64,000 nt of DNA, from NCBI GenBank assembly GCA_026004675.1, contig BPJP01000001.1, forward strand, positions 744,001 to 808,000, given 5' to 3'. The notes below the pieces were generated by a model. That model was not told the DNA's origin and searched no databases. It was given only the letters and a program-made list of their open reading frames with translations. Every line of letters begins with the position of its first letter. The stretch's first letter is position 1. This DNA is from Gemmatales bacterium. Lineage in GTDB: Bacteria; Planctomycetota; Planctomycetia; Gemmatales; Gemmataceae. Positions 8,828-20,995 of this stretch are shown piece after piece. A program made the position numbers and the translations under genes.

Positions 8828-9856
8828 ATGCGCATGCGACCGCTCGGCAAAACCGGCATCGAGGTGAGCGAGATTGGCCTGGGGGGATTGTTTACTTCCT
8901 GTCTTGGTCCCGGTTTCGAAGAAAGCGAAAGAGCCGTGCACCGCGCGCTGGACCTGGGAGTGAATTATATCGACACTGCGCCGGCCTATGCCGACAGCGA
9001 AGAAACGCTTGGCCGAATCCTGCGCAACGTGAAGGTTTCGATCGTCCTTTCGACGAAGCTCGGCGGTCGGCCCCAACCCTTTCAGCCGAAGCATAAAGAA
9101 CATTTACGCTTCTCCGTGCGGGAAAGTTTAAAGCTGCTTGGCCGCGATGTCATCGATATCCTGTTCGTTCATGAACCGGACCGACCGATGCAGTATGATT
9201 GGTGGACGGATTGGGAAGCGGTTTACGGCCCAGTGATCGACGTTCTCGATCAATTGAAGAAAGCCGGCGACATCCGCTTCACTGGACTAGGCGGTACCAC
9301 GGTCGCCGAACTGGCCCATTGCATCCGCTCGGATCGTTTCGATGTCGTTTTGACAGCATTCAACTACAGCGCTTTGTTCCGTGAGGCAGAATGGGAAGTT
9401 TTGCCGGCAGCGAAGGAGCGCAACATGGGAGTCGTGCTCGGTTCGGTTTTGCAACAAGGTGCATTAGGTCGGCGCTACGATGAAGTCGTTCGCCGAAAGC
9501 CGCCTTGGCTCTCGGAACCTCGGCGTCAGCAGCTTCTCGCCTTCTACCAGCTGCTCGATGAGTTGGCCATGCCCATCGTGGAATTGTGCATTCGTTTTGC
9601 CATCACCAATCCGGAGATCAGTAGCGCGCTTATCGGGCCGAAAACAGTTCGACACGTCGAAGAAGCGGTCCGCTACGCCCAAAAAGGCCCTTTGCCAAAT
9701 GATGTGTTGTTGCGTCTGCGAGAGATCGCTGACATGGTCCCCTTTCGCCCATTTGAAGAACCGATGGTCCTGCCATTGAACCGGCCCGACTCCTACCGCG
9801 GTCCGGGGAGGGCGAACACGGGCAGCGGTGCACCGGTGGGCAGAACTGGATGTTGA
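8828..9856 (+). CDS. Aldo/keto reductase
   Basis: 342 residues. The TIM-barrel oxidoreductase family uses NADPH to reduce aldehydes and ketones. The four catalytic residues can be seen: Asp and Tyr in YIDTAPAYADSE (about 48-59), Lys in LSTKLGG (about 78) and His in ILFVHEPD (about 119). The C-terminal cofactor region ALIGPKTVRHVEEAV is also typical. The subgroup resembles bacterial galactose/arabinose dehydrogenase-like AKRs, but the substrate cannot be read from the sequence. It is followed after about 35 bp by the transglutaminase-like gene, with no evident functional link. Confidence 0.9.
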   Translation: MRMRPLGKTGIEVSEIGLGGLFTSCLGPGFEESERAVHRALDLGVNYIDTAPAYADSEETLGRILRNVKVSIVLSTKLGGRPQPFQPKHKEHLRFSVRESLKLLGRDVIDILFVHEPDRPMQYDWWTDWEAVYGPVIDVLDQLKKAGDIRFTGLGGTTVAELAHCIRSDRFDVVLTAFNYSALFREAEWEVLPAAKERNMGVVLGSVLQQGALGRRYDEVVRRKPPWLSEPRRQQLLAFYQLLDELAMPIVELCIRFAITNPEISSALIGPKTVRHVEEAVRYAQKGPLPNDVLLRLREIADMVPFRPFEEPMVLPLNRPDSYRGPGRANTGSGAPVGRTGC

Positions 9857-9891
9857 CATTCGTGCCGTTTCGCAGGAGCTTCAAGGAAGCC

Positions 9892-11919
9892 ATGACCCAA
9901 GATACTCGTGCTGGATTGGCGGTTTTTGGCTGGATGACCGCGATTTTGGCCTTTTGCCAGCAGGGGCGCCTGATAGCCGGGTCGATCTCATGGTCCGCAC
10001 AGAAGCTCTTTCAAACCAGCGTTTCGACGAATTTGCAACTAACTCGAGACAAGAATGGAATTCAGTTGCAGATGGGGCAGGTGATCGAAGACGATGGCCC
10101 AGCCGCTGGCTATTCCTACCGACCCAATGTGACGACGCTGGCGCAAGGAACCCGCATCAAAAAGCAACTCGTCATCGCCGACCAACGTGCACGACGAGCT
10201 TTCTTATTGGTCGCACCTGGAGGCAGGCTCGAAGCCGAAATCAACGGCCAACCTTGTCGCTTGAAGCTCCAAGGCAAATCAGGCAACTACTGGCAGGTCT
10301 ACCCAATCCAACCTGGCACCCTCCGCCGAGGATTTAACGACATCGTCCTGTTCGGTTCAGGGAAAATCTGGATCGCTCGCAATGACGATTTTGCAACCGG
10401 CTCCGATTCCCGGCGGCAACATCCTGATCGCAGCGCCAAGAGCATCGATGGAGGAAAAACCTGGAACTCGTCGGACCTCGGCGACGCGCCCAATGTCGAT
10501 GGAGAATATTACGTTCGCCTTTTTCTCGAACAATACGCCAGCAAAGGAGATTTGATCACTTCGGTTATCGACGTCGGCAACTTGACCGATCAGCCCATTG
10601 CCCCCGCTGTCGAAGAAATCGACACCATCCGGGTTCGACTGAATGCGGACGTGCCAGACGAAACAGCCATCATGACTCGATTCCGCACGGCAAAGGTTCA
10701 TGCCCACGGGCACAACGGCTGGTCACCGTGGCGAACTTTGCCTTCTGACGGCACGATACGCCAACCGACTGGCCGATTTCTCCAACTCGCCATCACCTTG
10801 GCCACGGAGAATCGGCTTGTCAGTCCTCATTTGCGGGCCATCACCATCGAGTCTACGACCAAACGACCCAAAGCGGACTGGTGGAAAAGAATCCGTGTCC
10901 TTCGCTGCCAGAATCCGCCGATCATTCGATCAGCCATACCGTTTCCATATGAACCCTGGAACCATCCGAGGCTGCAAGAATTGCGAAAAACCTATCGACT
11001 CGATGACGTGGTTGGCGGCTCTGACTCGGATTTCGCTTTGGTAACGAAGCTGGCGCGGTGGGCAGCCGATCGTTTTCATAAAGGACATCTGCAAGAGTTC
11101 TATCCTGCCTGGGACGCCCTGGAAATTCTCCGGCTCCATCGCGACGGTACGCCAGTAGGGGGATTTTGCCTCCAGCAAAACCTGGTTCTTTTGCAAGCCT
11201 GTGAAAGTTTTGGACTTTACGGACGGGTCGTTTCCATCGGTCCAGGAGAAGAAATCCATCGCATTCGCAGCGGCCACGAAGCTGTCGAAATCTGGTCCAA
11301 CGATCACCGAAAATGGGTATACATCGATGCCAATACCGGCTGGTATTTCGCTGACCAGGCCACGAAAACGCCATTATCCCTGTTGGAACTGCGCCAGCGG
11401 CAGATTCAGGCATGGCACGGCAAAGACGCGCCGCCGACTCAGATGGTTCGGCTGGCAGCGTCCAAATACGAGTGGCGAGGATTCAAAGACTGGCCGGCTT
11501 TTTTCGAATTGCGGTTGGTGCCGCGAAGCAACTTCCTGCAAAAAAAGACGCCTTTGCCTCTGAACCAAGGCATGCGTGGCTGGTTCTGGACTGGCTACTA
11601 TGTCTGGTCTGACGACAGCATGCCCGCCCGGCCACTGTATCCGAAACGCGTCTTCCGACCGGGCGACTTCAATTGGACCTTGCACCACCCCCACGTGACT
11701 CTTGTCGCTACGCCAACGCCTGGACGGCTGCGCGTTTATCTCGATACGCAAACGCCAGCCTTCGACACCTTCATGGTGAAAAAGGACAACCAGCCCTTTC
11801 GACCGTCCAAAGCGTTCTTCGATTGGCAACTCAAAACGGGAACGAACCACATGACGGTTGCCGTTCGCAATGGTGCGGGCAGACTCGGTGCCGAAAGTGT
11901 GTTTGTCATGGAGTATTGA
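9892..11919 (+). CDS. Exported or membrane-anchored transglutaminase-like protein
   Basis: 675 residues from the ATG at 9892, which has an AAGGA ribosome binding site; an ATG at 9850 overlapping the upstream gene is possible. Residues 5-30 are hydrophobic (AGLAVFGWMTAILAFCQQG), a signal peptide or anchor. The middle is beta-rich without a family I can name. A transglutaminase-like core follows with the Cys-His-Asp order: Cys in VGGFCLQQN (around base 11165), His in RSGHEAVEIW (around 11270) and Asp in YIDANTGW (around 11326). The family forms or hydrolyses amide bonds and includes many bacterial proteases and peptide N-glycanase-like enzymes. The role here is unknown; an envelope or extracellular site is likely. 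Confidence 0.78.
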   Translation: MTQDTRAGLAVFGWMTAILAFCQQGRLIAGSISWSAQKLFQTSVSTNLQLTRDKNGIQLQMGQVIEDDGPAAGYSYRPNVTTLAQGTRIKKQLVIADQRARRAFLLVAPGGRLEAEINGQPCRLKLQGKSGNYWQVYPIQPGTLRRGFNDIVLFGSGKIWIARNDDFATGSDSRRQHPDRSAKSIDGGKTWNSSDLGDAPNVDGEYYVRLFLEQYASKGDLITSVIDVGNLTDQPIAPAVEEIDTIRVRLNADVPDETAIMTRFRTAKVHAHGHNGWSPWRTLPSDGTIRQPTGRFLQLAITLATENRLVSPHLRAITIESTTKRPKADWWKRIRVLRCQNPPIIRSAIPFPYEPWNHPRLQELRKTYRLDDVVGGSDSDFALVTKLARWAADRFHKGHLQEFYPAWDALEILRLHRDGTPVGGFCLQQNLVLLQACESFGLYGRVVSIGPGEEIHRIRSGHEAVEIWSNDHRKWVYIDANTGWYFADQATKTPLSLLELRQRQIQAWHGKDAPPTQMVRLAASKYEWRGFKDWPAFFELRLVPRSNFLQKKTPLPLNQGMRGWFWTGYYVWSDDSMPARPLYPKRVFRPGDFNWTLHHPHVTLVATPTPGRLRVYLDTQTPAFDTFMVKKDNQPFRPSKAFFDWQLKTGTNHMTVAVRNGAGRLGAESVFVMEY

Positions 11920-12021
11920 CGCAGCGACGCTGTCGCCAATTCGCACCACGACCGACGACGCGGACTGAGAAAACCGGCCAGATCGCGCCAGCACGCCAAC
12001 GCTTCAATCTCGGCGTGCAAA

Positions 12022-12030
12022 TGTTATAAT
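12022..12030 (+). promoter_or_regulatory. Extended -10 promoter of yebC
   Basis: TGT followed directly by a perfect TATAAT (12025-12030) forms an extended -10 element 41 bp before the yebC ATG. No good -35 box lies at the right distance, as is common for extended -10 promoters. Confidence 0.5.
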
Positions 12031-12071
12031 AGCGTCGGCGAAACTGTTTTCTGCGCTGCGAAGGAGGAGTC

Positions 12072-12821
12072 ATGGCGGGGCATTCACATTGGGCCTCCAT
12101 CAAGCATAAAAAGGGCGTGGTTGACGCCAAACGCGGCAAACTCTTCAGCAAGTTGAGTCGAGCGATCATTGTCGCGGCGCGCAACGGCGGTGGCGATCCC
12201 GAAACGAACCTCAAATTGCGCTATGCCATCGACAAGGCTCGGTCTGTCAGCATGCCCAAGGATAACATCGAGCGAGCGATCAAGCGCGGCCTTGGCGAGG
12301 TCGAAGGTGCATCGCTCGAGGAGATCGTTTACGAAGGTTACGGTCCCGGGGGCGTCGCAATTCTGGTTGAAGTGCTTACGGACAATCGCAACCGTACCGT
12401 CGGGGAGATCAACAAGATTTTCGAGCGTGGCGGCGGCAAAATGGGCACAGCAGGATGTGCGGCATATCTCTTCGAACGCAAGGGACTGTTCGCTGTCGAC
12501 ACGTCCGTGGTCGATGAAGACACCTTGCTGAATATCGTCTTGGAAGCCGGCGCCGACGACATGAAACGAGAAGGCGACCGCTACGAGATCACCTGCGATC
12601 CTTCGGTATTCAGCGAGATTCAGGAAGCACTGAAGGCGAAAGGCATCGAACCTGTCGTGGCGGAAATAACACAGATTCCCAAAGCGCCGGTGGACGTTTC
12701 CGATCCCGAGACGGGGCGGAAAATCATGCGGCTTCTCGAGGCGTTCGACGATCACGACGATGTGCAGAACGTCTACTCCAACGCCAATCTGACCGATGAG
12801 ATGCTTGCCGAAACGGAATAG
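12072..12821 (+). CDS. YebC/PmpR family protein
   Basis: 249 residues, the usual length. The N-terminal signature MAGHSHWASIKHKKGVVDAK is nearly invariant in the family, and YEGYGPGGVAILVE with GGGKMG in the middle is also diagnostic. Members were described as DNA-binding transcriptional regulators, and more recently some have been linked to translation through ribosome stalls at proline stretches; the sequence does not decide between these roles. The ATG has an excellent AAGGAGGAG ribosome binding site (12061-12069). Confidence 0.95.
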   Translation: MAGHSHWASIKHKKGVVDAKRGKLFSKLSRAIIVAARNGGGDPETNLKLRYAIDKARSVSMPKDNIERAIKRGLGEVEGASLEEIVYEGYGPGGVAILVEVLTDNRNRTVGEINKIFERGGGKMGTAGCAAYLFERKGLFAVDTSVVDEDTLLNIVLEAGADDMKREGDRYEITCDPSVFSEIQEALKAKGIEPVVAEITQIPKAPVDVSDPETGRKIMRLLEAFDDHDDVQNVYSNANLTDEMLAETE

Positions 12822-12936
12822 GACGCCGCTCGAAAACCCGGCCGTTCCTTGAAGAGAAGCTGATTGCAGGCACGTCGGCGCCGTTTGCTTCTATACTAAC
12901 TCTTTTGGCGAGAAAGATCGTGTCAGGGAGAAAGCC

Positions 12937-14276
12937 ATGGGCCAACCGCTTGCAAATCGGCTGGCGGAGTATTCGTGCCGACTGACATTCGAGGATTTAC
13001 CGGCGGAAGCCGTCCATGAAACGAAACGTCGCTTTATCGACTCTCTGGCGACGGCGGTCGGCGCGATGGATGCCGACGCTTACGCCATTGCCAAACGTTG
13101 CGCTTTGCGGGTGCAGGGCGTGCCAGCCATCAGCATGGTCGGCGGCGGCAAAAGCAGTGTCGAATGGGCAACGTTCATCAACGGACTGCTCATCCGCTAT
13201 CTCGATTACAATGATACCTATCTATCGCTCGAGCCAGCTCACCCGAGCGACAATCTGTCGGCTATCCTGGCTGTTGGCGAACTTGCTGGCGCGACGGGCA
13301 AAGAGTTGATTGCTGCCACAGTGCTGGCCTATGAAATCCAGTGTCGCTTGTGTGATGCCGCGAGTTTGCGCAAACACGGCTTCGACCACGTGACATACGG
13401 AGCGATCTCCTCGTCCATCGCGGCTTGCAAGCTACTGAAACTCGATGCGGCGAAGACAACGCACGCCATTGGCCTGGCGGGAGTGGCGAATGTAGCATTG
13501 CGGCAAACACGCTCGGGAGAGCTGAGCATGTGGAAGGGGTGTGCTTTCGCGAACGCCGCCCGTAACGGTGTTTTCGCTGCCTTGCTCGCCGCCGAGGGCA
13601 TGACCGGACCGGCACCGATTTTTGAAGGTGAAGTCGGCATCATGAAACTGCTCACCGGACCGTTCGACTTGAAAGAGCTGGGAGGGGATGGGCGACCTTT
13701 TATGATCAACCGCACCTATATCAAATTCTGGCCGGCCGAATACCATTCGCAGAGCGCCATCGATGCCGCCTTGCAGTTGCGGCCCCAGATCGGCGACATT
13801 TCGAAGATCGCTTCCATTGACATCCATACTTTCGATGCTGCCGTCGACATCATCGGCAAAGACCCCGAAAAGTGGCGGCCCAAGACGCGTGAAACAGCCG
13901 ACCACAGCCTCCCCTATTGCACTGCCGTTGCTCTCGCCGACGGTGATGTCACTTTGGCCCAATTCGAACCTGAACGATTTACCGACCCGGCACTGCTCGA
14001 TCTGGTTGCCAAAGTCGAGGTTCACCGTGACGCCGACTTGAGTCGCCGGTATCCGAAAGGAATTCCGAATCGCATCACGGTGACGACCGAAGATGGGCAG
14101 AAATTCGTCAAAGAAGTCGAATTCCCGCGCGGCCACGCGGAAAATCCCATGACGGATGAAGAAGTGGAGCGAAAATTTCGCACACTCGTCGAGCCGCGCT
14201 ATGGCAAAGAGAAAGCTCAGGCCATCCTCGCCGCCTGTTGGGAGCTAGACAAGCTTGCCAACGCGCGCGACCTGGT

Positions 14277-14292
<16 letters not shown>
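12937..14292 (+). CDS. MmgE/PrpD family protein
   Basis: 451 residues, matching the family that includes 2-methylcitrate dehydratase and iminodisuccinate epimerase-like enzymes. Recognisable blocks are [15 protein letters not shown] [20 protein letters not shown] near residue 88, [19 protein letters not shown] near 200, and [16 protein letters not shown] near 265 with a conserved His. No propionate-pathway genes (prpB, prpC) are adjacent, so a 2-methylcitrate role is not supported by context. The last 16 bp overlap the end of the convergent carB gene. Confidence 0.87.
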
Positions 14293-17624
<3,332 letters not shown>

Positions 17625-17662
17625 TTGTCAGTCAGTCGTTTCGAACAGGAATCCTCCGCATC

Positions 17663-17690
17663 ATCCTATCAGTCGGGCTTTGATCTCCAA
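17663..17690 (-). promoter_or_regulatory. Possible carB promoter
   Basis: Read on the minus strand, TTGGAG (17690-17685) and TAGGAT (17668-17663) are separated by 16 bp and lie about 40 bp upstream of the carB ATG. Confidence 0.35.
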
Positions 17691-17732
17691 GGGGATGAGG
17701 AAGAAAAGTACGCCAGGGGTAGTGCGCGGCGC

Positions 17733-17761
17733 AAAAAAAAAACGAGCCGCCGAAGCAGCCC
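17733..17761 (-). terminator. Rho-independent terminator after the protease pair
   Basis: On the minus strand a 7-bp stem (GGGCTGC/GCGGCTC, two G-U pairs) closes a TTCG tetraloop and is followed by G and ten T residues. It sits 30 bp past the stop codon at 17791 and separates the protease operon from carB. Confidence 0.88.
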
Positions 17762-17790
17762 GTTGGCGATCACGCGAAAAACAATGGTCC

Positions 17791-19053
17791 TCAATCCTGC
17801 GACTGGCCCGTCGGATCCTTCGCGGCTCGAGCTTCGGCCTCGGCACGCTGCAAGGCCTGGCGGGCCTCCTGGAGCCGCTTGTCCGCAGCGCGTTTTTCTT
17901 CCTCTGCCTTCCGCAAGGCGGCGCGCGCCGCTTCCACTTTTTGTTGCGGGGACAAGTTTTCGGCAGAGACCTCGGACTGGCGCGGCGGCAGTTTGCCCGA
18001 CATCAAATCGTACAGAATCGGCAGAATGTGTTCAGTGGCGATCGCATAGCTCTCGGTGCGACCGGCACGGGCGACATTGATACCAATGGCCCGTCCTTCC
18101 AGGTCGACGAGCGGTCCGCCGCAATCCTCCGGTTTGATGACCGAGTCATGCTGCAGGATTTTTGGAAAACCGCTGCGGACTTTGCTGAGTTTGCTGCCGA
18201 GATTGTTTTGGAATTCACCCCGGCTGCGTGGCCGCTTTCCGAGTTTCGCCTGCATCTTCAGTTCTTTGCCATCACGTTTAATCAACAGTACAACGGAGTC
18301 GCCCGGCTTGCAACGCATGATGAGGTTAATCAGCTTTTCGGGTTTATCGATGTTTTCGGGTTTATCGATGGTCTTGTTTTGTGCGGAGACGATGATATCG
18401 TTGACCCGAACGCCTGCCTTGGCGGCACCGCTTCCAGGCAAAACCTGGCTGACTTTGACTCCTTCTTCGGCTTCCTCGAGACTGATGCCCAGAAAACCCG
18501 CACCCGATTCTGGAGTCGGCTTGGCTCCTTTGGCGTTGGGTACGGTTCGTGCAGCAACACTCACCACCCCGATGGCCACAGGCAAGCGATCCACGCCAGG
18601 TGAAGCAACCCAATTGCCCACTGGCGCGACGCTGCTATCAGCCCAGCGGATGGTGGGCAGATTCCGGGCTTCGATCTTGAGCATGGCCAGGTCATAATGT
18701 TTATGCACTCCCACGATCCGGGCGGGAAATTCGCGCCCATCTTTGAGACGGACGTGCAAGTCGCCGTTCAGCAAACTTGCCTTGGTCAGAATCCAGCCGT
18801 CCGGTCCCACGATCGCGCCGAGAGCGGCTTTTTCGCCATCAGCGAGAATACGAACCGTGGCTTTGCTTGGTTCGGCAACAACGCTGCGAAAAGCTTCCAG
18901 AACCTGGGGACTGTCTTTCCGGAAAGCATTCGACTTCTGTTTCTGTGTTGTCGGCGCTGAGGCTTGGACAAGAGAACCTGCCGAGGCTACGATCAGTCCC
19001 AGGATAACGGCCAGGCCGAATCGACGAAGCGATGTGCGTGTGTCGCCAATCAT
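17791..19053 (-). CDS. Trypsin-like pseudoprotease with an inserted PDZ domain and C-terminal coiled coil
   Basis: 420 residues from the ATG at 19053, which has a GGGAG ribosome binding site; an ATG at 19080 and one at 19116 would extend it. A signal peptide or anchor is at 10-30 (RRFGLAVILGLIVASAGSLV). The first trypsin barrel contains GAIVGPDGWILTKASLL, where the usual catalytic His of TAGH is absent, and YDLAMLKI with the Asp kept. A PDZ domain (GAGFLGISLEEAEEGVKVSQ onward) comes next, and only then the GNSGGPL equivalent, which reads EDCGGPLVDLEGRAIGIN with Cys (codon at 18123-18121) instead of Ser. The PDZ is therefore inside the protease fold. Residues 365-410 form a charged Ala/Glu/Arg coiled coil. 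Ten bases separate its longest possible start from the active protease gene upstream. Confidence 0.88.
   Translation of the reverse strand: MIGDTRTSLRRFGLAVILGLIVASAGSLVQASAPTTQKQKSNAFRKDSPQVLEAFRSVVAEPSKATVRILADGEKAALGAIVGPDGWILTKASLLNGDLHVRLKDGREFPARIVGVHKHYDLAMLKIEARNLPTIRWADSSVAPVGNWVASPGVDRLPVAIGVVSVAARTVPNAKGAKPTPESGAGFLGISLEEAEEGVKVSQVLPGSGAAKAGVRVNDIIVSAQNKTIDKPENIDKPEKLINLIMRCKPGDSVVLLIKRDGKELKMQAKLGKRPRSRGEFQNNLGSKLSKVRSGFPKILQHDSVIKPEDCGGPLVDLEGRAIGINVARAGRTESYAIATEHILPILYDLMSGKLPPRQSEVSAENLSPQQKVEAARAALRKAEEEKRAADKRLQEARQALQRAEAEARAAKDPTGQSQD
18335..18370. repeat. Perfect tandem duplication of 18 bp
   Basis: Bases 18335-18352 and 18353-18370 are identical (unit ttttcgggtttatcgatg). 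The repeat lies inside the pseudoprotease PDZ region and duplicates six residues (IDKPEN, then IDKPEK) without changing the frame. Confidence 0.93.
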
Positions 19054-19126
19054 CTGAGCATCTCCCAAACGATGTTTCATACCGGGTCGCAGGCAGGATG
19101 CAACGCACCGAAACACAACAAGAAGC

Positions 19127-20101
19127 TTAACGTTTGCCTAATGTTATTTCAAGCATGACGATGTCATCATCCCGTTTGACCTCGAGTTTGACTTTCGCGC
19201 CGGGTTTCATCTTGCTTAAGCGTTCTCCCAGTTGCTTGTACGGGCCGATCGCCTCTCCGTTGATCTTGGTAATGATGTCGCCAGCCATAAGCCCGCCTTT
19301 TGCCGCCGGCGAACCTGGCAGCACACGAGCGATTCTGCATTCTTTGCTCTTGAGATCGCCTTCCACTCCGAGAAACGGTCCGCTGCGACCGCCCCAGACT
19401 TCCCCCTCGGCAAGACGATCCCATGTTTCGTGATAAGTGTCGATGGGCACGTGGACATTGGCAGCGATGGACCCGCCAATTCGGCTATGGATGCCGATCA
19501 CTCGCCCTTCCAGATCGAACAGAGGGCCGCCCGAATCGCCGCCGACCAGCGTGCAATCCGTGACTATCGCGGTTTCACTGACCGAAAGAATTCGTCCCAC
19601 TCGAACGACCGGCGTGCGTCCTTTTTGGAATCCACCAGGATGCCCGATGGCAATGCACCACTGGCCTTTTTTCAGGTCCGCTGCCTTTCCCATGGGAGCA
19701 AAGGGAAATTCCCCTTTGTCGGTAATCTTGATCATGCCGCTGTCGATGAGGCGATTGGAGCCCAAGGTCTTGCCTTTGACCGTTTTGCCATCGTGCAACA
19801 CGAGGATGACATTTCGATTGGCAGCACCCGAGACGTGGCCGGCAGTCAGGACGTGCCCTTCTTTATCGACAATCACGCCGCTCCCCTGTCCCGCGCCGAT
19901 GCGCACGCAGACCGTGCACGGAAGGATTTTCGGCAACACAGCACGAACCTGGTTTTGAATGGCCTTCAGTTCTTCAACGTTTTTCGGTGCCGAATCGAAT
20001 ATCGGACTCTTGTCTTGGTCGGCACGGACCAACGGCAGACCGGCAAGCGATACAAAAACGAAAAGCGCGCCAGCGAAGAAGCGAACAATCAGAGGGTTCA
20101 T
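19127..20101 (-). CDS. Exported trypsin-like serine protease with C-terminal PDZ domain
   Basis: 324 residues with a signal peptide (MNPLIVRFFAGALFVFVSLAG). The S1C/HtrA-type catalytic triad is present: His in VLTAGHVSG, Asp in LIDSGMIKI and Ser in GGDSGGPLFDLEGRVIGI. A single PDZ domain follows (FLGVEGDLKSKECRIARVLP to the end). It is a periplasmic or extracellular quality-control protease by family. It is the first gene of a two-gene operon whose second member is a related but catalytically altered protein, so the pair may act as a heteromeric active/inactive complex; that is my inference. Confidence 0.92.
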   Translation of the reverse strand: MNPLIVRFFAGALFVFVSLAGLPLVRADQDKSPIFDSAPKNVEELKAIQNQVRAVLPKILPCTVCVRIGAGQGSGVIVDKEGHVLTAGHVSGAANRNVILVLHDGKTVKGKTLGSNRLIDSGMIKITDKGEFPFAPMGKAADLKKGQWCIAIGHPGGFQKGRTPVVRVGRILSVSETAIVTDCTLVGGDSGGPLFDLEGRVIGIHSRIGGSIAANVHVPIDTYHETWDRLAEGEVWGGRSGPFLGVEGDLKSKECRIARVLPGSPAAKGGLMAGDIITKINGEAIGPYKQLGERLSKMKPGAKVKLEVKRDDDIVMLEITLGKR

Positions 20102-20423
20102 AGACGATTACCTTTCCGCTCAGAGACTTCCTTTAAATTTAGACCAGCGATCAAGAGATTTCTAACAAAAATTGCCGCTGGTTTTGATGAAACCCGTGCT
20201 GCGATCGCTTTTCGCAGTCGACATCAGCATTTATGCGATCGACCTGGCGGACGGCAAAACCGGCGGTTCCGCCAAGGCGGACAAAGTCGTAAATTTTATG
20301 AAAAGCTGAATCGGCTTCCGGAAACAAGCCGGGAAGGTGGAGGGAGGCCAAGTGGCAAATAAAAAGGCGCTCCGTTGCAGGAGCGCCTGGATTTCACACG
20401 AACAGGTGATAGACCAAAAAGGA
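20102..20423. other. Intergenic region between the RRM gene and the protease operon
   Basis: 322 bp without a coding sequence that I can support. It holds the terminator of the RRM gene (20357-20387) and presumably the promoter of the protease operon, but I found no clean -35/-10 pair on the minus strand. Confidence 0.6.
20357..20387 (-). terminator. Rho-independent terminator of the RRM gene
   Basis: A perfect 8-bp stem (20366-20373 with 20380-20387, GGCGCTCC/GGAGCGCC) and 6-base loop are followed on the minus strand by TTTTTATT. It begins 37 bp after the RRM stop codon. Confidence 0.93.
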
Positions 20424-20735
20424 TCAATATCCTCTTCGGCCGTATCCGGATCGTCCACGACCCCCGTTAAAACCGCCGTTGCGGTTCTCTTTGGGCCGAG
20501 CAACGTTGACCGTCAAGGGGCGGCCATTGAAGTCCTGGCCATTGAGGCTATCAATCGCCCCTTGCGCTTCCTCGTTACTACCCATCTCCACGAATCCAAA
20601 ACCCTTCGACCGGCCGGTGGCCCGATCGATGATCACTTGTGCCGACTGCACCGAGCCGTGCTGTTCAAAAAGGGTTTGGAGTTCGCTGTCGGAAACGGAA
20701 AACGGAAGGTTTCCGACATAAAGTTTGTTACCCAC
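20424..20735 (-). CDS. Small RNA-binding protein with one RRM domain
   Basis: 103 residues from a GTG at 20735, chosen because a perfect AGGAGG lies six bases upstream and the protein then starts right at the RRM (MGNKLYVGNLPFS). RNP2 is KLYVGNLPF and RNP1 is SKGFGFVEM. The C-terminal tail is rich in Gly, Arg and Asn (NGGFNGGRGRSGYGRRGY). Such short RRM proteins are common in cyanobacteria and planctomycetes, where several respond to cold. It has its own promoter with a leader of about 108 bases and its own terminator, so it is monocistronic. RNA binding is certain by family; the target RNA is unknown. Confidence 0.93.
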   Translation of the reverse strand: MGNKLYVGNLPFSVSDSELQTLFEQHGSVQSAQVIIDRATGRSKGFGFVEMGSNEEAQGAIDSLNGQDFNGRPLTVNVARPKENRNGGFNGGRGRSGYGRRGY

Positions 20736-20849
20736 TTCGGGCCTCCTGAAAAAAACGGACAGACTGTCAAACATTTGGGACGAGAGAAGCGGAGAGGCAG
20801 GAGATGAACTCACAATGGCCACTAGCATTCTGCAGGCCCAGACATTTGA

Positions 20850-20878
20850 ATCATAAGCGATGATATCGGCTTTGGCAA
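20850..20878 (-). promoter_or_regulatory. Promoter of the RRM gene
   Basis: On the minus strand TTGCCA (20878-20873) and TATGAT (20855-20850) are separated by exactly 17 bp. The predicted start near 20843 leaves an untranslated leader of about 108 bases, long enough for leader-based control. Confidence 0.65.
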
Positions 20879-20995
20879 TAAGAAAAACAAGCGAATTTTA
20901 GAATAAAATGTTCACTGCGACGAGAACGGCAGTCGCCGACGTTTCCCAACCCACCCATTTTCTCGCCCAACATGGGCCCGTAACGCTGGTCGCGG

